This document shows positions 51,746 through 60,381 of a stretch of DNA of 64,000 nucleotides, in pieces. Below the pieces are notes generated by a model that was not told the origin of the DNA, ran no database searches, and was given only the letters and a program-made list of their open reading frames with translations. The position numbers were made by a program, and so were the translations under genes. The stretch lies in the NCBI RefSeq assembly GCF_001816165.1, contig NZ_MDZC01000068.1, positions 155,627-219,626 on the forward strand, read 5' to 3'. The stretch is from Hymenobacter glacialis (lineage in GTDB: Bacteria > Bacteroidota > Bacteroidia > Cytophagales > Hymenobacteraceae). Position 1 is the stretch's first letter; each line of letters starts with the position of its first letter.

Positions 51746-52285
51746 ATGACCCGTTTTGCTCTTTTCACCCGCCTGGGATACATTGGAGTGTTGGCTGCTG
51801 GGAGTGTAGCCCTTGCAGGCTGCGGCGATAAATGCGCGGATTACACCTGCGCCCCCTGTACGCTCACGGAAAACTTATCGGTACGCATCGACACCGACCC
51901 CCAGCGCGGTGGGTTCACCAACGCCGAGGTGGCGGGGGCCTACGTTGTGCGCTATGCCCAGCCCGGCTTTATCACACCGCTCGATACGGTGCGGAACGGG
52001 CTGTGCGACTCCAATCTTTTCTGTGTCGTGAACTTGCAGACCCTACCCGTTCCGGGTGCCACCGGCGTACAGCCCGCTTTGGCCTATGCCGCCTTCAATT
52101 ATCGGTTTGTGCTGCCCAATGCCGGCCGCAACTACGACCTCAGCAGCATTGACATGGCGAGCCAGCCGCCTGGGAAGGGCTGCTGCAGTTGCGGAAGCAA
52201 CCTGCGCCGGCGTGCGGTGCTAAACGGTACGCCCGTGGCCGATGACGGGGCCGGCGACGGCAGAGGCATTTACTTGCGCCGCTAG
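51746..52285 (+). CDS. Cys-rich hypothetical lipoprotein, paralogue B
   Basis: A 179-residue lipoprotein (lipobox SVALAGC) with Cys cluster CGDKCADYTCAPC at the start and GKGCCSCGSNLRRRAVLNG near the end. It shares GAYVVRYAQPGFITPLDT and FNYRFVLPNAGRNYDLSS with the protein at 51145, so the two are tandem duplicates 67 bases apart. The ATG at 51746 begins the signal peptide. Its stop overlaps that of the convergent TUDOR-domain gene by four bases. Confidence 0.7.
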   Translation: MTRFALFTRLGYIGVLAAGSVALAGCGDKCADYTCAPCTLTENLSVRIDTDPQRGGFTNAEVAGAYVVRYAQPGFITPLDTVRNGLCDSNLFCVVNLQTLPVPGATGVQPALAYAAFNYRFVLPNAGRNYDLSSIDMASQPPGKGCCSCGSNLRRRAVLNGTPVADDGAGDGRGIYLRR

Positions 52286-52491
52286 CTCGCCGCTTTCACT
52301 TCGCTCTGGAGCTTGAGCACTTTGTCGCCATTCTCCTGCACGATGACCAGCGCGGGGTCGTCGGCCGAGCCATTGCGGTGAATCTCGGAGCCTTTGATGG
52401 TGCGGGCAATGGGCTCTTTGTGCATGGACTCGATTTTGCCAGTGGCCGTGCCGGTGCCGTATTTCCAGGTGACTTTGGTGCCTTTGCGCAT
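52282..52491 (-). CDS. DUF2945 / HVA1 TUDOR-domain small protein
   Basis: A 69-residue protein. KGTKVTWKYGTGTATGKIES, the central TIKGSEIHRNGSADDPALVI and the VLKLQSEV end match the DUF2945 (hypervirulence-associated TUDOR) family of tiny beta-barrel proteins. Function is unknown. The ATG at 52491 fits the family start; the frame extends a further 14 codons upstream. Confidence 0.82.
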   Translation of the reverse strand: MRKGTKVTWKYGTGTATGKIESMHKEPIARTIKGSEIHRNGSADDPALVIVQENGDKVLKLQSEVKAAS

Positions 52492-52571
52492 GGGAAGCAG
52501 GGGAGGAGGAAGGGGATAAGCCGGATTGTACAATTCGTTACCACATTATTACTGGTATTTGTAGGGAACTG

Positions 52572-52603
52572 TTGCCGGGCCGTGGCCCGTGGCCCTACAT
52601 TTG
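52572..52603 (+). promoter_or_regulatory. Promoter of the amidohydrolase operon
   Basis: TTG (52572-52574) and TACATTTG (52596-52603) are 21 bases apart, a full consensus match. The predicted leader to the ATG at 52668 is about 60 bases. Confidence 0.55.
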
Positions 52604-52667
52604 ACGGCAGCAGGGCGAAGGCGCCCGTTTCATTGTGCATTCTCCAGGCGTGCTTTCTCGTTGTTTC

Positions 52668-55600
52668 ATGAAAATTTCTACTCAGCAGCTGCCCTTGGCG
52701 GCCTTGCTGGCGCTGCTGGGCCACGGGGTGGCCGCGCAGCCCGGCACCTACCCGCGCAATGGCGTGGCCGACCAGCGCCCGGGCGTATTCGCCTTCACCC
52801 ATGCCACGCTGTTCACCGACTACAAAACCCAGATTAACGACGCCACGCTGGTTATTCGAGATGGCAAAGTGGTGGCTGCCGGCCCGGCGGGCGCCGTAAA
52901 GATTCCGGCGGGCGCGGTGGTGCAGGACGTGCGCGGCAAGTTCATCTACCCCGGCTTTGTGGACGTGTACACCAGCTACGGCGTACCCGAAACCAAGGCG
53001 CCCGAGCGCCAGGGCCGCCGCCAGGGCCCCCAGTTCGACAGCCAGAAAACGGGGGCCTACAACTGGAACCAGGCCGTGCACCCCGAAGTGAACGCGGCCG
53101 AAATGTTCAAGGTAAACAACGACCAGGCCACTGCTTACCGGGCCCTGGGCTTCGGAGCAGTGCTCACCCAGCAAGCCGACGGCATCATGCGCGGCACAGG
53201 CGCCCTGGTTAGCCTGAACACCAACCGCCGCGAAAACGAGGTGATGCTGCTGGAAAAGGCCGCCACGGGCTTGTCGTTCGACAAAGGCACCAGCACCCAG
53301 GATTACCCCAGCTCGCTGATGGGCAGCATCGCACTGCTGCGCCAAACCTACCTCGACGCGCAGTGGAACCAGCGCGCTCCCCGCCGCGAGCAGAACCTGT
53401 CGCTGCAGGCCCTCACGCAGCAAAAAGCCCTGCCGGCCATCTTTCAGGTGAGCGACAAGCTCTCGGCCCTGCGGGCCGATAAGGTGGGCGACGAGGCCGG
53501 CCAGCAGTACATTATCAAGGGACGCGGCGACGAATACCAGCGCCTCAACGACCTGAAAGCCACCGGGGCCACCTTCGTGCTGGCCCTCAACTTCCCCGAT
53601 GCCTACAACGTGGAGGACGTGTATGACGCCCTGCGCATTCCGCTCGAAGACCTGAAGCACTGGGAGATGGCGCCCGCCAACCCCGCCCGCCTCAGCCAGG
53701 CTGGCGTGCCCTTCGCCCTCACCGCCGCCGACCTCAAGGACAAAAAGAAGTTTCTGCCCAACCTGCGCAAAGCCGCCACCTACGGCCTCACCGAAACCGC
53801 CGCCCTGCGCGCCCTCACCGAAACGCCCGCGCGCCTGCTCCGGGCCCAGGACCGCATCGGCGCCCTGCGGCCGGGCATGGAAGCCAACTTCGTGGTGTGC
53901 TCGGCCCGCTTCCTGGCCGACGACAACGTGCTGCTCGACAACTGGGTGCAGGGCGAACGCTACCAGTTGAGCACCGTGCCCGCCGACTACCGCGGCGTGT
54001 ACACCCTCAAAATAGGCGACCAGCCCGAAGGCCGGTTCCTGATTCAGGGCAAGCCCGAAGCCCCGGAACTGAAAATAGTGCCCACCGCGGGCGACACCAT
54101 CAAAGGCAGCCTGACCGTGAGCAGCGACCTCGCCACGGTGGTCTTCAACCCCAAAGACAAGCAAAAGGGCAAGGCTCCTAAGGCTGCGCCCGACAACTCA
54201 ACCCTTCCCGCCGGCTCCGTGCGCCTGAGCGGTTACTATACCCAGGAGGGCCGCGTGTTTCAGGGCGATGGCCTGCTGGCCGACGGCACGCCCGTGAAGT
54301 GGCGCGCCGCCCGCCTGGAAGAAGCCACCCGGATTGCCAAGCGCGACTCGGCCAAGGCCAAGCCCGTCCCGGTGGTGGGCAGCCTCATTTTTCCCTTCGC
54401 AGCCTATGGCCGCAGCGCCATGCCGGGCCAGGAGCCCACGCTCATCAAAAACGCCACGGTATGGACCAGCGAGGCTGCCGGCAACCTGGAAAATACCGAC
54501 GTGCTGCTGATAAACGGCAAAATATCGAAAATTGGCAAGAACCTGGCGCTGCCCAAAGGCGGCCGTACCATTGATGGCACGGGCAAGCACTTGTCGCCGG
54601 GTATTATCGACGAGCACTCCCACATTGCCGTGGCCGGCGGCGTGAACGAAGGCACCCAGGCCGTGACCAGCGAGGTGCGCGTGAGCGACGTGGTCGACAA
54701 CGAGGACGTGGGCATCTACCGCGACCTGGCCGGCGGGGTGGTGGCCGCGCAATTGCTGCACGGCTCGGCCAATCCCATCGGCGGGCAGTCGGCGCTGATT
54801 AAGATGCGCTGGGGAGCCACGCCCGAGGACATGAAAATTGCCGGGGCGCCGGGCTTCATCAAGTTTGCCCTGGGCGAAAACGTGAAGCAGAGCAACTGGG
54901 GTGAGCAGAACGTGCTGCGCTTCCCGCAGACGCGCATGGGCACCGAGCAGGTGTTTGTGGATGCTTTCAGCCGCGCCAAGGAGTACGAAAAGGAGATGGC
55001 TGCCTACAACAAGCTGGGCAAGGGCAAGCAGAAAACCACCGAAGGCCCGCGCCGCGACCTGGAATTGGACGCGCTGGTGGAAATCCTGAACCGGCAGCGC
55101 TTCATTACCTGCCACAGCTACGTGCAGAGCGAAATCAACATGCTCTTGAGCGTGGCCGACCGCATGGGCTTCAAGGTAAACACCTTTACGCACATTCTGG
55201 AAGGCTACAAGGTGGCCGATAAAATGAAAGCCCACGGTGCCAATGCCAGCACGTTCTCGGACTGGTGGGCGTATAAAAACGAGGTGCGCGACGCCATTCC
55301 CTACAATGCCGCCATCATGACGCGCGCCGGGGTGAACGTGGCCATCAACTCCGACGACGCCGAAATGAGCCGCCGCCTGAACCAGGAAGCCGCCAAAACC
55401 GTGAAATACGGCGGCCTCACCGAAGCCGAAGCCCTGCGCCTGGTGACCATTAACCCGGCCAAAATGCTGCACTTGGATGCCAACATGGGCTCCATTAAAG
55501 AAGGCAAGGACGCCGACGTGGTGCTCTGGACCGACAATCCCCTGAGCATTTATGCCAAGCCCGAGTACACGTTTGTGGACGGCCGCGAGATGTTCAGCCT

Positions 55601-55769
55601 CACCGCCGACGCGGCCCTGCGCGCCGACATCCAGAAGGAGCGGCAGCGCATTGTGCAGGCCATGCTGCTGGCCAAAAAGGGCGGGGCGGCCACCCAGGCC
55701 GCCTCCGACAAGCCCCAGGGTCTGTGGCATTGCGATACCATGGGCCAGGAAAAAGAACTAGCTAAATAG
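52668..55769 (+). CDS. Large secreted protein with two amidohydrolase modules, the first degenerate
   Basis: A 1033-residue exported protein (signal peptide LPLAALLALLGHGVAA). The N-terminal module (about 30-430) has the amidohydrolase fold signature but reads FIYPGFVDVYTSYG where the metal-binding HxH should be. The C-terminal module (about 590-1010) keeps GIIDEHSHIAVAGG, ITCHSYVQSEI, NTFTHILEGYK and INSDDAEMSRR, so it should be catalytic. An imidazolonepropionase- or dipeptidase-like hydrolysis in the periplasm is plausible, but the substrate is unknown. The next gene encodes a third, degenerate module and follows by 7 bases. Confidence 0.85.
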   Translation: MKISTQQLPLAALLALLGHGVAAQPGTYPRNGVADQRPGVFAFTHATLFTDYKTQINDATLVIRDGKVVAAGPAGAVKIPAGAVVQDVRGKFIYPGFVDVYTSYGVPETKAPERQGRRQGPQFDSQKTGAYNWNQAVHPEVNAAEMFKVNNDQATAYRALGFGAVLTQQADGIMRGTGALVSLNTNRRENEVMLLEKAATGLSFDKGTSTQDYPSSLMGSIALLRQTYLDAQWNQRAPRREQNLSLQALTQQKALPAIFQVSDKLSALRADKVGDEAGQQYIIKGRGDEYQRLNDLKATGATFVLALNFPDAYNVEDVYDALRIPLEDLKHWEMAPANPARLSQAGVPFALTAADLKDKKKFLPNLRKAATYGLTETAALRALTETPARLLRAQDRIGALRPGMEANFVVCSARFLADDNVLLDNWVQGERYQLSTVPADYRGVYTLKIGDQPEGRFLIQGKPEAPELKIVPTAGDTIKGSLTVSSDLATVVFNPKDKQKGKAPKAAPDNSTLPAGSVRLSGYYTQEGRVFQGDGLLADGTPVKWRAARLEEATRIAKRDSAKAKPVPVVGSLIFPFAAYGRSAMPGQEPTLIKNATVWTSEAAGNLENTDVLLINGKISKIGKNLALPKGGRTIDGTGKHLSPGIIDEHSHIAVAGGVNEGTQAVTSEVRVSDVVDNEDVGIYRDLAGGVVAAQLLHGSANPIGGQSALIKMRWGATPEDMKIAGAPGFIKFALGENVKQSNWGEQNVLRFPQTRMGTEQVFVDAFSRAKEYEKEMAAYNKLGKGKQKTTEGPRRDLELDALVEILNRQRFITCHSYVQSEINMLLSVADRMGFKVNTFTHILEGYKVADKMKAHGANASTFSDWWAYKNEVRDAIPYNAAIMTRAGVNVAINSDDAEMSRRLNQEAAKTVKYGGLTEAEALRLVTINPAKMLHLDANMGSIKEGKDADVVLWTDNPLSIYAKPEYTFVDGREMFSLTADAALRADIQKERQRIVQAMLLAKKGGAATQAASDKPQGLWHCDTMGQEKELAK

Positions 55770-55776
55770 AGTCCTT

Positions 55777-57078
55777 ATGCGCGTTATTCTCACCCTTGCT
55801 TTAGCTAGCACCGCCTTCGCCGCATTGGCCCAGGTGCCCATGCCCACGCCCGCCCAAACCAAACCGGTGCTCATCACCGGGGCCACGCTGCACGTGGGCA
55901 ACGGCACGGTGGTGCCCAATGCCACCGTGGCCTTCGACAAAGGCCGGCTCACCTACGCCGGACCCGCCGCCGGCTTCACGCAGGACCGGGCCGGCTTCGA
56001 TGCCATTGAGGCCACCGGGCAGCATCTGTACCCCGGCCTGATTGTGCCCAATACAACGTTGGGCCTGACCGAAGTGGAGTCCATCCGGGCCACCGTGGAC
56101 GACGAGGAAGTGGGCACACTGAATCCCAACGTGCGAGCCATTGTGGCCTACAACACCGATTCGGACATTCTGCCCACGGTGCGCACCAACGGCGTACTGC
56201 TGGCCCAGACCACCCCCCGCGGCGCCCTGCTGGCCGGCCAAAGCAGCGTGGTGCAGCTCGATGCTTGGAACTGGCAGGACGCCGTGGTGCGCGCCGACGA
56301 CGGCCAGCACCTCACCTGGCCCCAGATGGTGTTCCGGCTGAACCCCAGCGAAGACGCCACCGCGCTTGACCGCCGCCAGAAGGCCCGCGAAACGCAGCTC
56401 CGCAACCTGGAGCAGCTCTTCGGTGAAGCCAGCGCCTACCGCCAGCAACCCGCCGGCCGCCCCGAAAACCTGCGTCTGGCTTCCCTGGCCGGCATCTTCG
56501 ACGGCAGCAAAACCCTGTACCTGCACGCCGACTACGGCAAGGAAATCATCGAATCGGTACGGTTTGCCCGGCGTATGGGCGTGAAAAAGGTGTCGGTAGT
56601 AGGTGCCCGCGATGCTTGGATGGCGCTGGACTTTTTGAAGCAGAACGACGTGAGCGTGGTGGTGTCGCGGGTGCACGCCCTGCCCCGGCGCGATGCCGAC
56701 GACTACGACCAGCCCTACAAGCTGCCCGCGCAGCTGCAGGCCGCCGGCATCCGCTTCTGCCTCGATTACCAGGGCGACCAGGAAACGAGCGGCTCGCGCA
56801 ACCTGGCCTTTGTGGCCGGCACCGCCGTGGCCTTTGGCCTCACCAAAGAGCAGGCCCTCACCGCCGTCACGCTTTCCACGGCCCAGATTATGGGCATCGA
56901 CAAAGACTACGGCACCCTGGAAACCGGCAAAAGCGCTACCCTGGTGCTCAGCAAAGGCGACCTGCTGGATATGCGCACCAACGCCGTTTCCCGCGCCTTT
57001 ATCGACGGCCGGGGCATCTCCCTGGAAAGCAAGCAAACATACCTGGAGAAGAAATTTCGCAGCAAGTACGGGCAGTAG
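55777..57078 (+). CDS. Secreted amidohydrolase-like protein lacking the metal HxH motif
   Basis: A 433-residue exported protein (signal peptide LTLALASTAFAALAQ). It has the N-terminal beta-sandwich strand and the C-terminal GTLETGKSATLVLSKGDLLD of amidohydrolases. However, the segment that should be PGLIDxHxH reads HLYPGLIVPNTTLGL, and no clear metal His/Asp set follows, so it is probably not an active hydrolase. It is translated right after the large amidohydrolase (7 bases apart) and may form a complex with it, echoing that protein's inactive N-terminal half. Confidence 0.8.
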   Translation: MRVILTLALASTAFAALAQVPMPTPAQTKPVLITGATLHVGNGTVVPNATVAFDKGRLTYAGPAAGFTQDRAGFDAIEATGQHLYPGLIVPNTTLGLTEVESIRATVDDEEVGTLNPNVRAIVAYNTDSDILPTVRTNGVLLAQTTPRGALLAGQSSVVQLDAWNWQDAVVRADDGQHLTWPQMVFRLNPSEDATALDRRQKARETQLRNLEQLFGEASAYRQQPAGRPENLRLASLAGIFDGSKTLYLHADYGKEIIESVRFARRMGVKKVSVVGARDAWMALDFLKQNDVSVVVSRVHALPRRDADDYDQPYKLPAQLQAAGIRFCLDYQGDQETSGSRNLAFVAGTAVAFGLTKEQALTAVTLSTAQIMGIDKDYGTLETGKSATLVLSKGDLLDMRTNAVSRAFIDGRGISLESKQTYLEKKFRSKYGQ

Positions 57079-57128
57079 TACTTGTCCAAATATCTCGTCA
57101 TGCTTACAAGACGGTCATGCCGACTAGA

Positions 57129-57296
57129 CGGTCATGCTGAGCTTGCCGAAGCATCTCTACCGCTTCGCCTGTCATGCTGACGAAGGAAGCATCCTTTTAC
57201 CTTAGAACAACTCGTTTACCAGGGATAAGGTCCTTCGCGGGGCTCAGCATGACAAGAGGTGCGGTAGAGATGCTTCGGCAAGCTCAGCATGACGTT
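57129..57296. repeat. Long hairpin intergenic repeat, copy 8 (nested type)
   Basis: The outer arms GGTCATGCTGAGCTTGCCG / CGGCAAGCTCAGCATGACG enclose a second-type segment with GACGAAGGAAGCATCC and GGATAAGGTCCTTCG. Two further fragments of the GACGGTCATGC word lie just to the left (57096-57128). Confidence 0.8.
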
Positions 57297-57423
57297 CTTT
57301 TTTCCAGAAGTTTAAGGTGTCAGTACCGCCAGTGCCAGGAGCCGGCCGCGGCGAATTTCGCCTTTCCCGCCGTTCTTTTGCACCGTACAACCACGCGTGC
57401 TCTTTGCTGGCGCGCCCCCGCTG

Positions 57424-59454
57424 ATGCTCCGTTTTCTTTCGCTGTTTCTACTATTTCCGTTTTTTGTTCAAGCCCAGGATGCTTTTGCTCCCGATGAGCG
57501 GGCCTACTATGGCATCATTAACCGGGGCAGTGGGCGCAGCCTCGACGTGGCCAGTGCCAGCCCCACCAGTGGGGCGGCGGCCGTGCAGTGGGAGTTCACG
57601 CACGCGCCCAGCCAGCAGTGGCGCTTCGTGCCCCTGCGCGCGGGCAGCGAATACTACCGCATCGAAGCGCGCCACAGCAAGCAGTGCCTCACCGTGAGCA
57701 AGGCCGGCGAAAGCATGGCCCTGTTGCAGCGCCCGTTTCAGGGCAGCGCCGAGCAGCAGTGGCGCCTGGTGCCGGCGGGCCCGGCGGGCAGTTTTCAGCT
57801 CGAAAACAAAAGCGAGAACCGCACCGCGGCTTTGGCATCGGCCGATAAGTTCAACGGTACGCCGGTGCTGGCGCAAAAAAGCAACGGCCGCGCCAGCCAG
57901 CAATGGCGCCTGTTTCTGCTGCGCCTCAACGTGGCGGAAGGGCCTTCTCCGTTTGGCACTCCCCAGCCCCTGGCCGGCCCCGTTAATTCACCTGGCAACG
58001 AGGTGAACCCCGTGCTGAGCCCCGATGGCAACTCACTGTACTTCGCGCGCACCAAATTTGCGGGCAACACCGAGGGCAACACCGATTCCGGCGACGCCTG
58101 GCTGAGCCGCAGCGCCGACCAAGGCCAGACCTGGGGCCCCGTCACACGCCTCGACGCCATCAACACCCCCCAGAACAACGAAGTGGTGGCCGTGGCCGGC
58201 GCCGAGGGCCAGACCATTTACCTGCGCGGTACCTACGAAGGCGGCACCTCCCGCGACGAAAGCCTAAGCCGAACCAGCCGCGCTGCCGCCACTGCCGGGC
58301 CCACTAAAAACTTCAAACCCGACGCCGTGCGCGTTGCGAATTATTACACGGCCGTGCCGGGCTCGGGCTTCTTTATCTCCAAAGACGAGAAAATCATGCT
58401 GCTCTCGCTGGAGCGGGGCGACTCGGAGGGCGGCAACGACATCTACCTGAGCCGCGCCGATGGCAGTGGGGGCTACACCGAGCCCAAAAGCCTGGGCGCG
58501 GTGCTGAACTCGCCAGGTTTCGACTTTGCCCCCTGGCTGACGCCCGATGGCAAAACGCTGTACTTTGCGTCCTACGGCCACATGGGCTACGGCTCAGCTG
58601 ATATTTTCGTGAGCCAGCGCCTCGACGACAGCTGGACGCGCTGGAGTGAGCCCCGCAACCTGGGGCCCGCCCTCAACGGCCCTGGCTTCAATGCCTACCT
58701 CAGCCTGACGCCGGACGGCAAAACGGCTTATTATTCTTCCTCCCCCACGCCCAACGCGACCAAGGACATCTGGCGCACGGGCCGGGCCGTATCGGCCGAT
58801 TCGCTGCCCGTGGCGCCAGTGGTGGTGGTTACGGAAGCATCGCCGCGGGTTTACGTGAGCGGCCGTGTGCTGGACGCCCGCACCAAGCAGCCGGTACCGG
58901 GTGCCATTGTGAAAGCCAACCTACAAGCCAACGCGGCCGGCATCCAGTTCAACGCCACCAGCCGCGCCGATAACACCGGCGGCTACCAGATGTCGCTGCT
59001 GCCCGGCAAATACTACCTCACGGCCACCGGCGGCGGCTTCCTGACAGTGGGCGACACGCTCATTGCCAGCGGTTCGCCGCGCCGCGACTTGCTGCTGCTG
59101 CCCGCCGCCGTGGGCGCCAAAGTGGACTTGCCCAGCATCATCTTCGCCCAGGGCAAAGCCGGCCTGCTGGGCTCTTCCTACACCGAGCTGAACCGGCTGG
59201 CCATTGCGCTGCAAGCCAGCCCCGGTACCGAAGTGCGCCTGGAAGGCCACACCGACAACGTGGGCCCAGCCGATAAAAACCAGCAGCTTTCCGAAGACCG
59301 GGTGGCCGAAGTGAAACGCTACCTCGTGGGCCGCGGCGTCAACGAAAACCGCATCACTACCGTGGGGTTCGGCGGCACCAAGCCCAAGTTTAAGAACGAC
59401 CGCGAGGAAACCCGCCGCCTCAACCGGCGCGTGGAGCTGGTAATTGTGAAGTAA
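57424..59454 (+). CDS. OmpA-family surface protein with ricin-type lectin and PD40 propeller domains
   Basis: A 676-residue secreted protein. After a signal peptide (LSLFLLFPFFVQA), residues about 25-170 contain ricin B-type repeats (SGRSLDVASASPTSGAAAVQW, then QQWRFVPL, QQWRLVP and QQWRLFLL). A PD40/WD40-like propeller follows (PVLSPDGNSLYFAR, PWLTPDGKTLYFAS, SLTPDGKTAYYSSSPTP), then a carboxypeptidase-regulatory-like module (SGRVLDARTKQPVPGA) and an OmpA peptidoglycan-binding domain (RLEGHTDNVGPADKNQQLSE). It probably sits in the outer membrane and binds both glycan outside and peptidoglycan inside. The ATG at 57424 starts the signal peptide. Confidence 0.88.
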   Translation: MLRFLSLFLLFPFFVQAQDAFAPDERAYYGIINRGSGRSLDVASASPTSGAAAVQWEFTHAPSQQWRFVPLRAGSEYYRIEARHSKQCLTVSKAGESMALLQRPFQGSAEQQWRLVPAGPAGSFQLENKSENRTAALASADKFNGTPVLAQKSNGRASQQWRLFLLRLNVAEGPSPFGTPQPLAGPVNSPGNEVNPVLSPDGNSLYFARTKFAGNTEGNTDSGDAWLSRSADQGQTWGPVTRLDAINTPQNNEVVAVAGAEGQTIYLRGTYEGGTSRDESLSRTSRAAATAGPTKNFKPDAVRVANYYTAVPGSGFFISKDEKIMLLSLERGDSEGGNDIYLSRADGSGGYTEPKSLGAVLNSPGFDFAPWLTPDGKTLYFASYGHMGYGSADIFVSQRLDDSWTRWSEPRNLGPALNGPGFNAYLSLTPDGKTAYYSSSPTPNATKDIWRTGRAVSADSLPVAPVVVVTEASPRVYVSGRVLDARTKQPVPGAIVKANLQANAAGIQFNATSRADNTGGYQMSLLPGKYYLTATGGGFLTVGDTLIASGSPRRDLLLLPAAVGAKVDLPSIIFAQGKAGLLGSSYTELNRLAIALQASPGTEVRLEGHTDNVGPADKNQQLSEDRVAEVKRYLVGRGVNENRITTVGFGGTKPKFKNDREETRRLNRRVELVIVK

Positions 59455-59469
59455 AAGCTTAGGAGCTAC

Positions 59470-60357
59470 ATGACTGCCGCCATTCTCTCGGAAGACACCA
59501 TTCCCGGCCTGCCGTCGGCCTCCGGAATTGAGGTGATTGGCCCCGTGGCCTACGTCATTAGCGACGATGCGCCCTTTGTGTACCTGCTCGACGCGACCAC
59601 CCTGGCCGTGCTGGCGCAGGTACAGCTCTTCAAAAGCACGGAGTTTGGCACGGGCCGCATTCCCAAAAGCACCAAGCCCGACCTCGAAGCCCTCACGGCC
59701 CTGACGTGGCCCACGGGCCAGGCCGGCGTGCTGGCAATGAGTTCAGGCAGCACGCCGGCCCGCGAAAACGGCTGGTTTCTGCCGGTGTCGGGTGGCGCCC
59801 CGGTGCCGGTGCGCCTGACCCCGCTCTATGCGCTGCTTCGGTCACTGCTTGCCCCGGGTGCGGTGCTCAACCTGGAAGCGGCCGCCACCTCAGCCACGGA
59901 GCTGCTGCTGTTTCAGCGCACGGTGGGGGCTACGGGCGGGGCTTTGCTGTTTCGGCTGCCGCTGGTGGCCACGCTGCGGTTTCTAGCGGGCTACGGCCCC
60001 GCGCCGGCAGTAGCCCGCCCGCAGCTGTTTGCCGTGCCCACCATCGACGGCCGACCCGCCGGCTTTTCGGGCGCTACGTTTGTTGAAGACCGGTTATTCG
60101 TCACCGCCTCGGTGGAAGACACGGCTGATGCTGTGCTGGATGGTCCTGTGCTGGGTTCTTTCGTGGGCATTATCGACCTTAAAAAGAACACTGGAACCTT
60201 TGCGCTTCTGGCCTGGGCCGATGGCCGCGCCTACCACGGCAAAGTAGAGGGTTTGTCCGTACGCCGGGCAGTGGCGAAGGGCCGGTGGGAGCTACTGTTG
60301 GTAACCGATGACGACGCAGGCGGCAGCACGGCCGTGGTGGCAGAAGTGGTTTTGTAG
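59470..60357 (+). CDS. Conserved hypothetical protein, beta-propeller-like
   Basis: A 295-residue protein that starts 15 bases after the OmpA-family gene and is probably co-transcribed with it. It lacks a signal peptide. The sequence is rich in short beta strands with motifs such as GIEVIGPVAYVISDDAPFVYLLD and KVEGLSVRR, suggesting a small propeller, perhaps of the DUF6929 type (recall only). An AGGAG-like purine run lies seven bases before the ATG. No catalytic residues are evident. Confidence 0.65.
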   Translation: MTAAILSEDTIPGLPSASGIEVIGPVAYVISDDAPFVYLLDATTLAVLAQVQLFKSTEFGTGRIPKSTKPDLEALTALTWPTGQAGVLAMSSGSTPARENGWFLPVSGGAPVPVRLTPLYALLRSLLAPGAVLNLEAAATSATELLLFQRTVGATGGALLFRLPLVATLRFLAGYGPAPAVARPQLFAVPTIDGRPAGFSGATFVEDRLFVTASVEDTADAVLDGPVLGSFVGIIDLKKNTGTFALLAWADGRAYHGKVEGLSVRRAVAKGRWELLLVTDDDAGGSTAVVAEVVL

Positions 60358-60381
60358 GCAGAATTGGCCCTGCCGTGCGCC

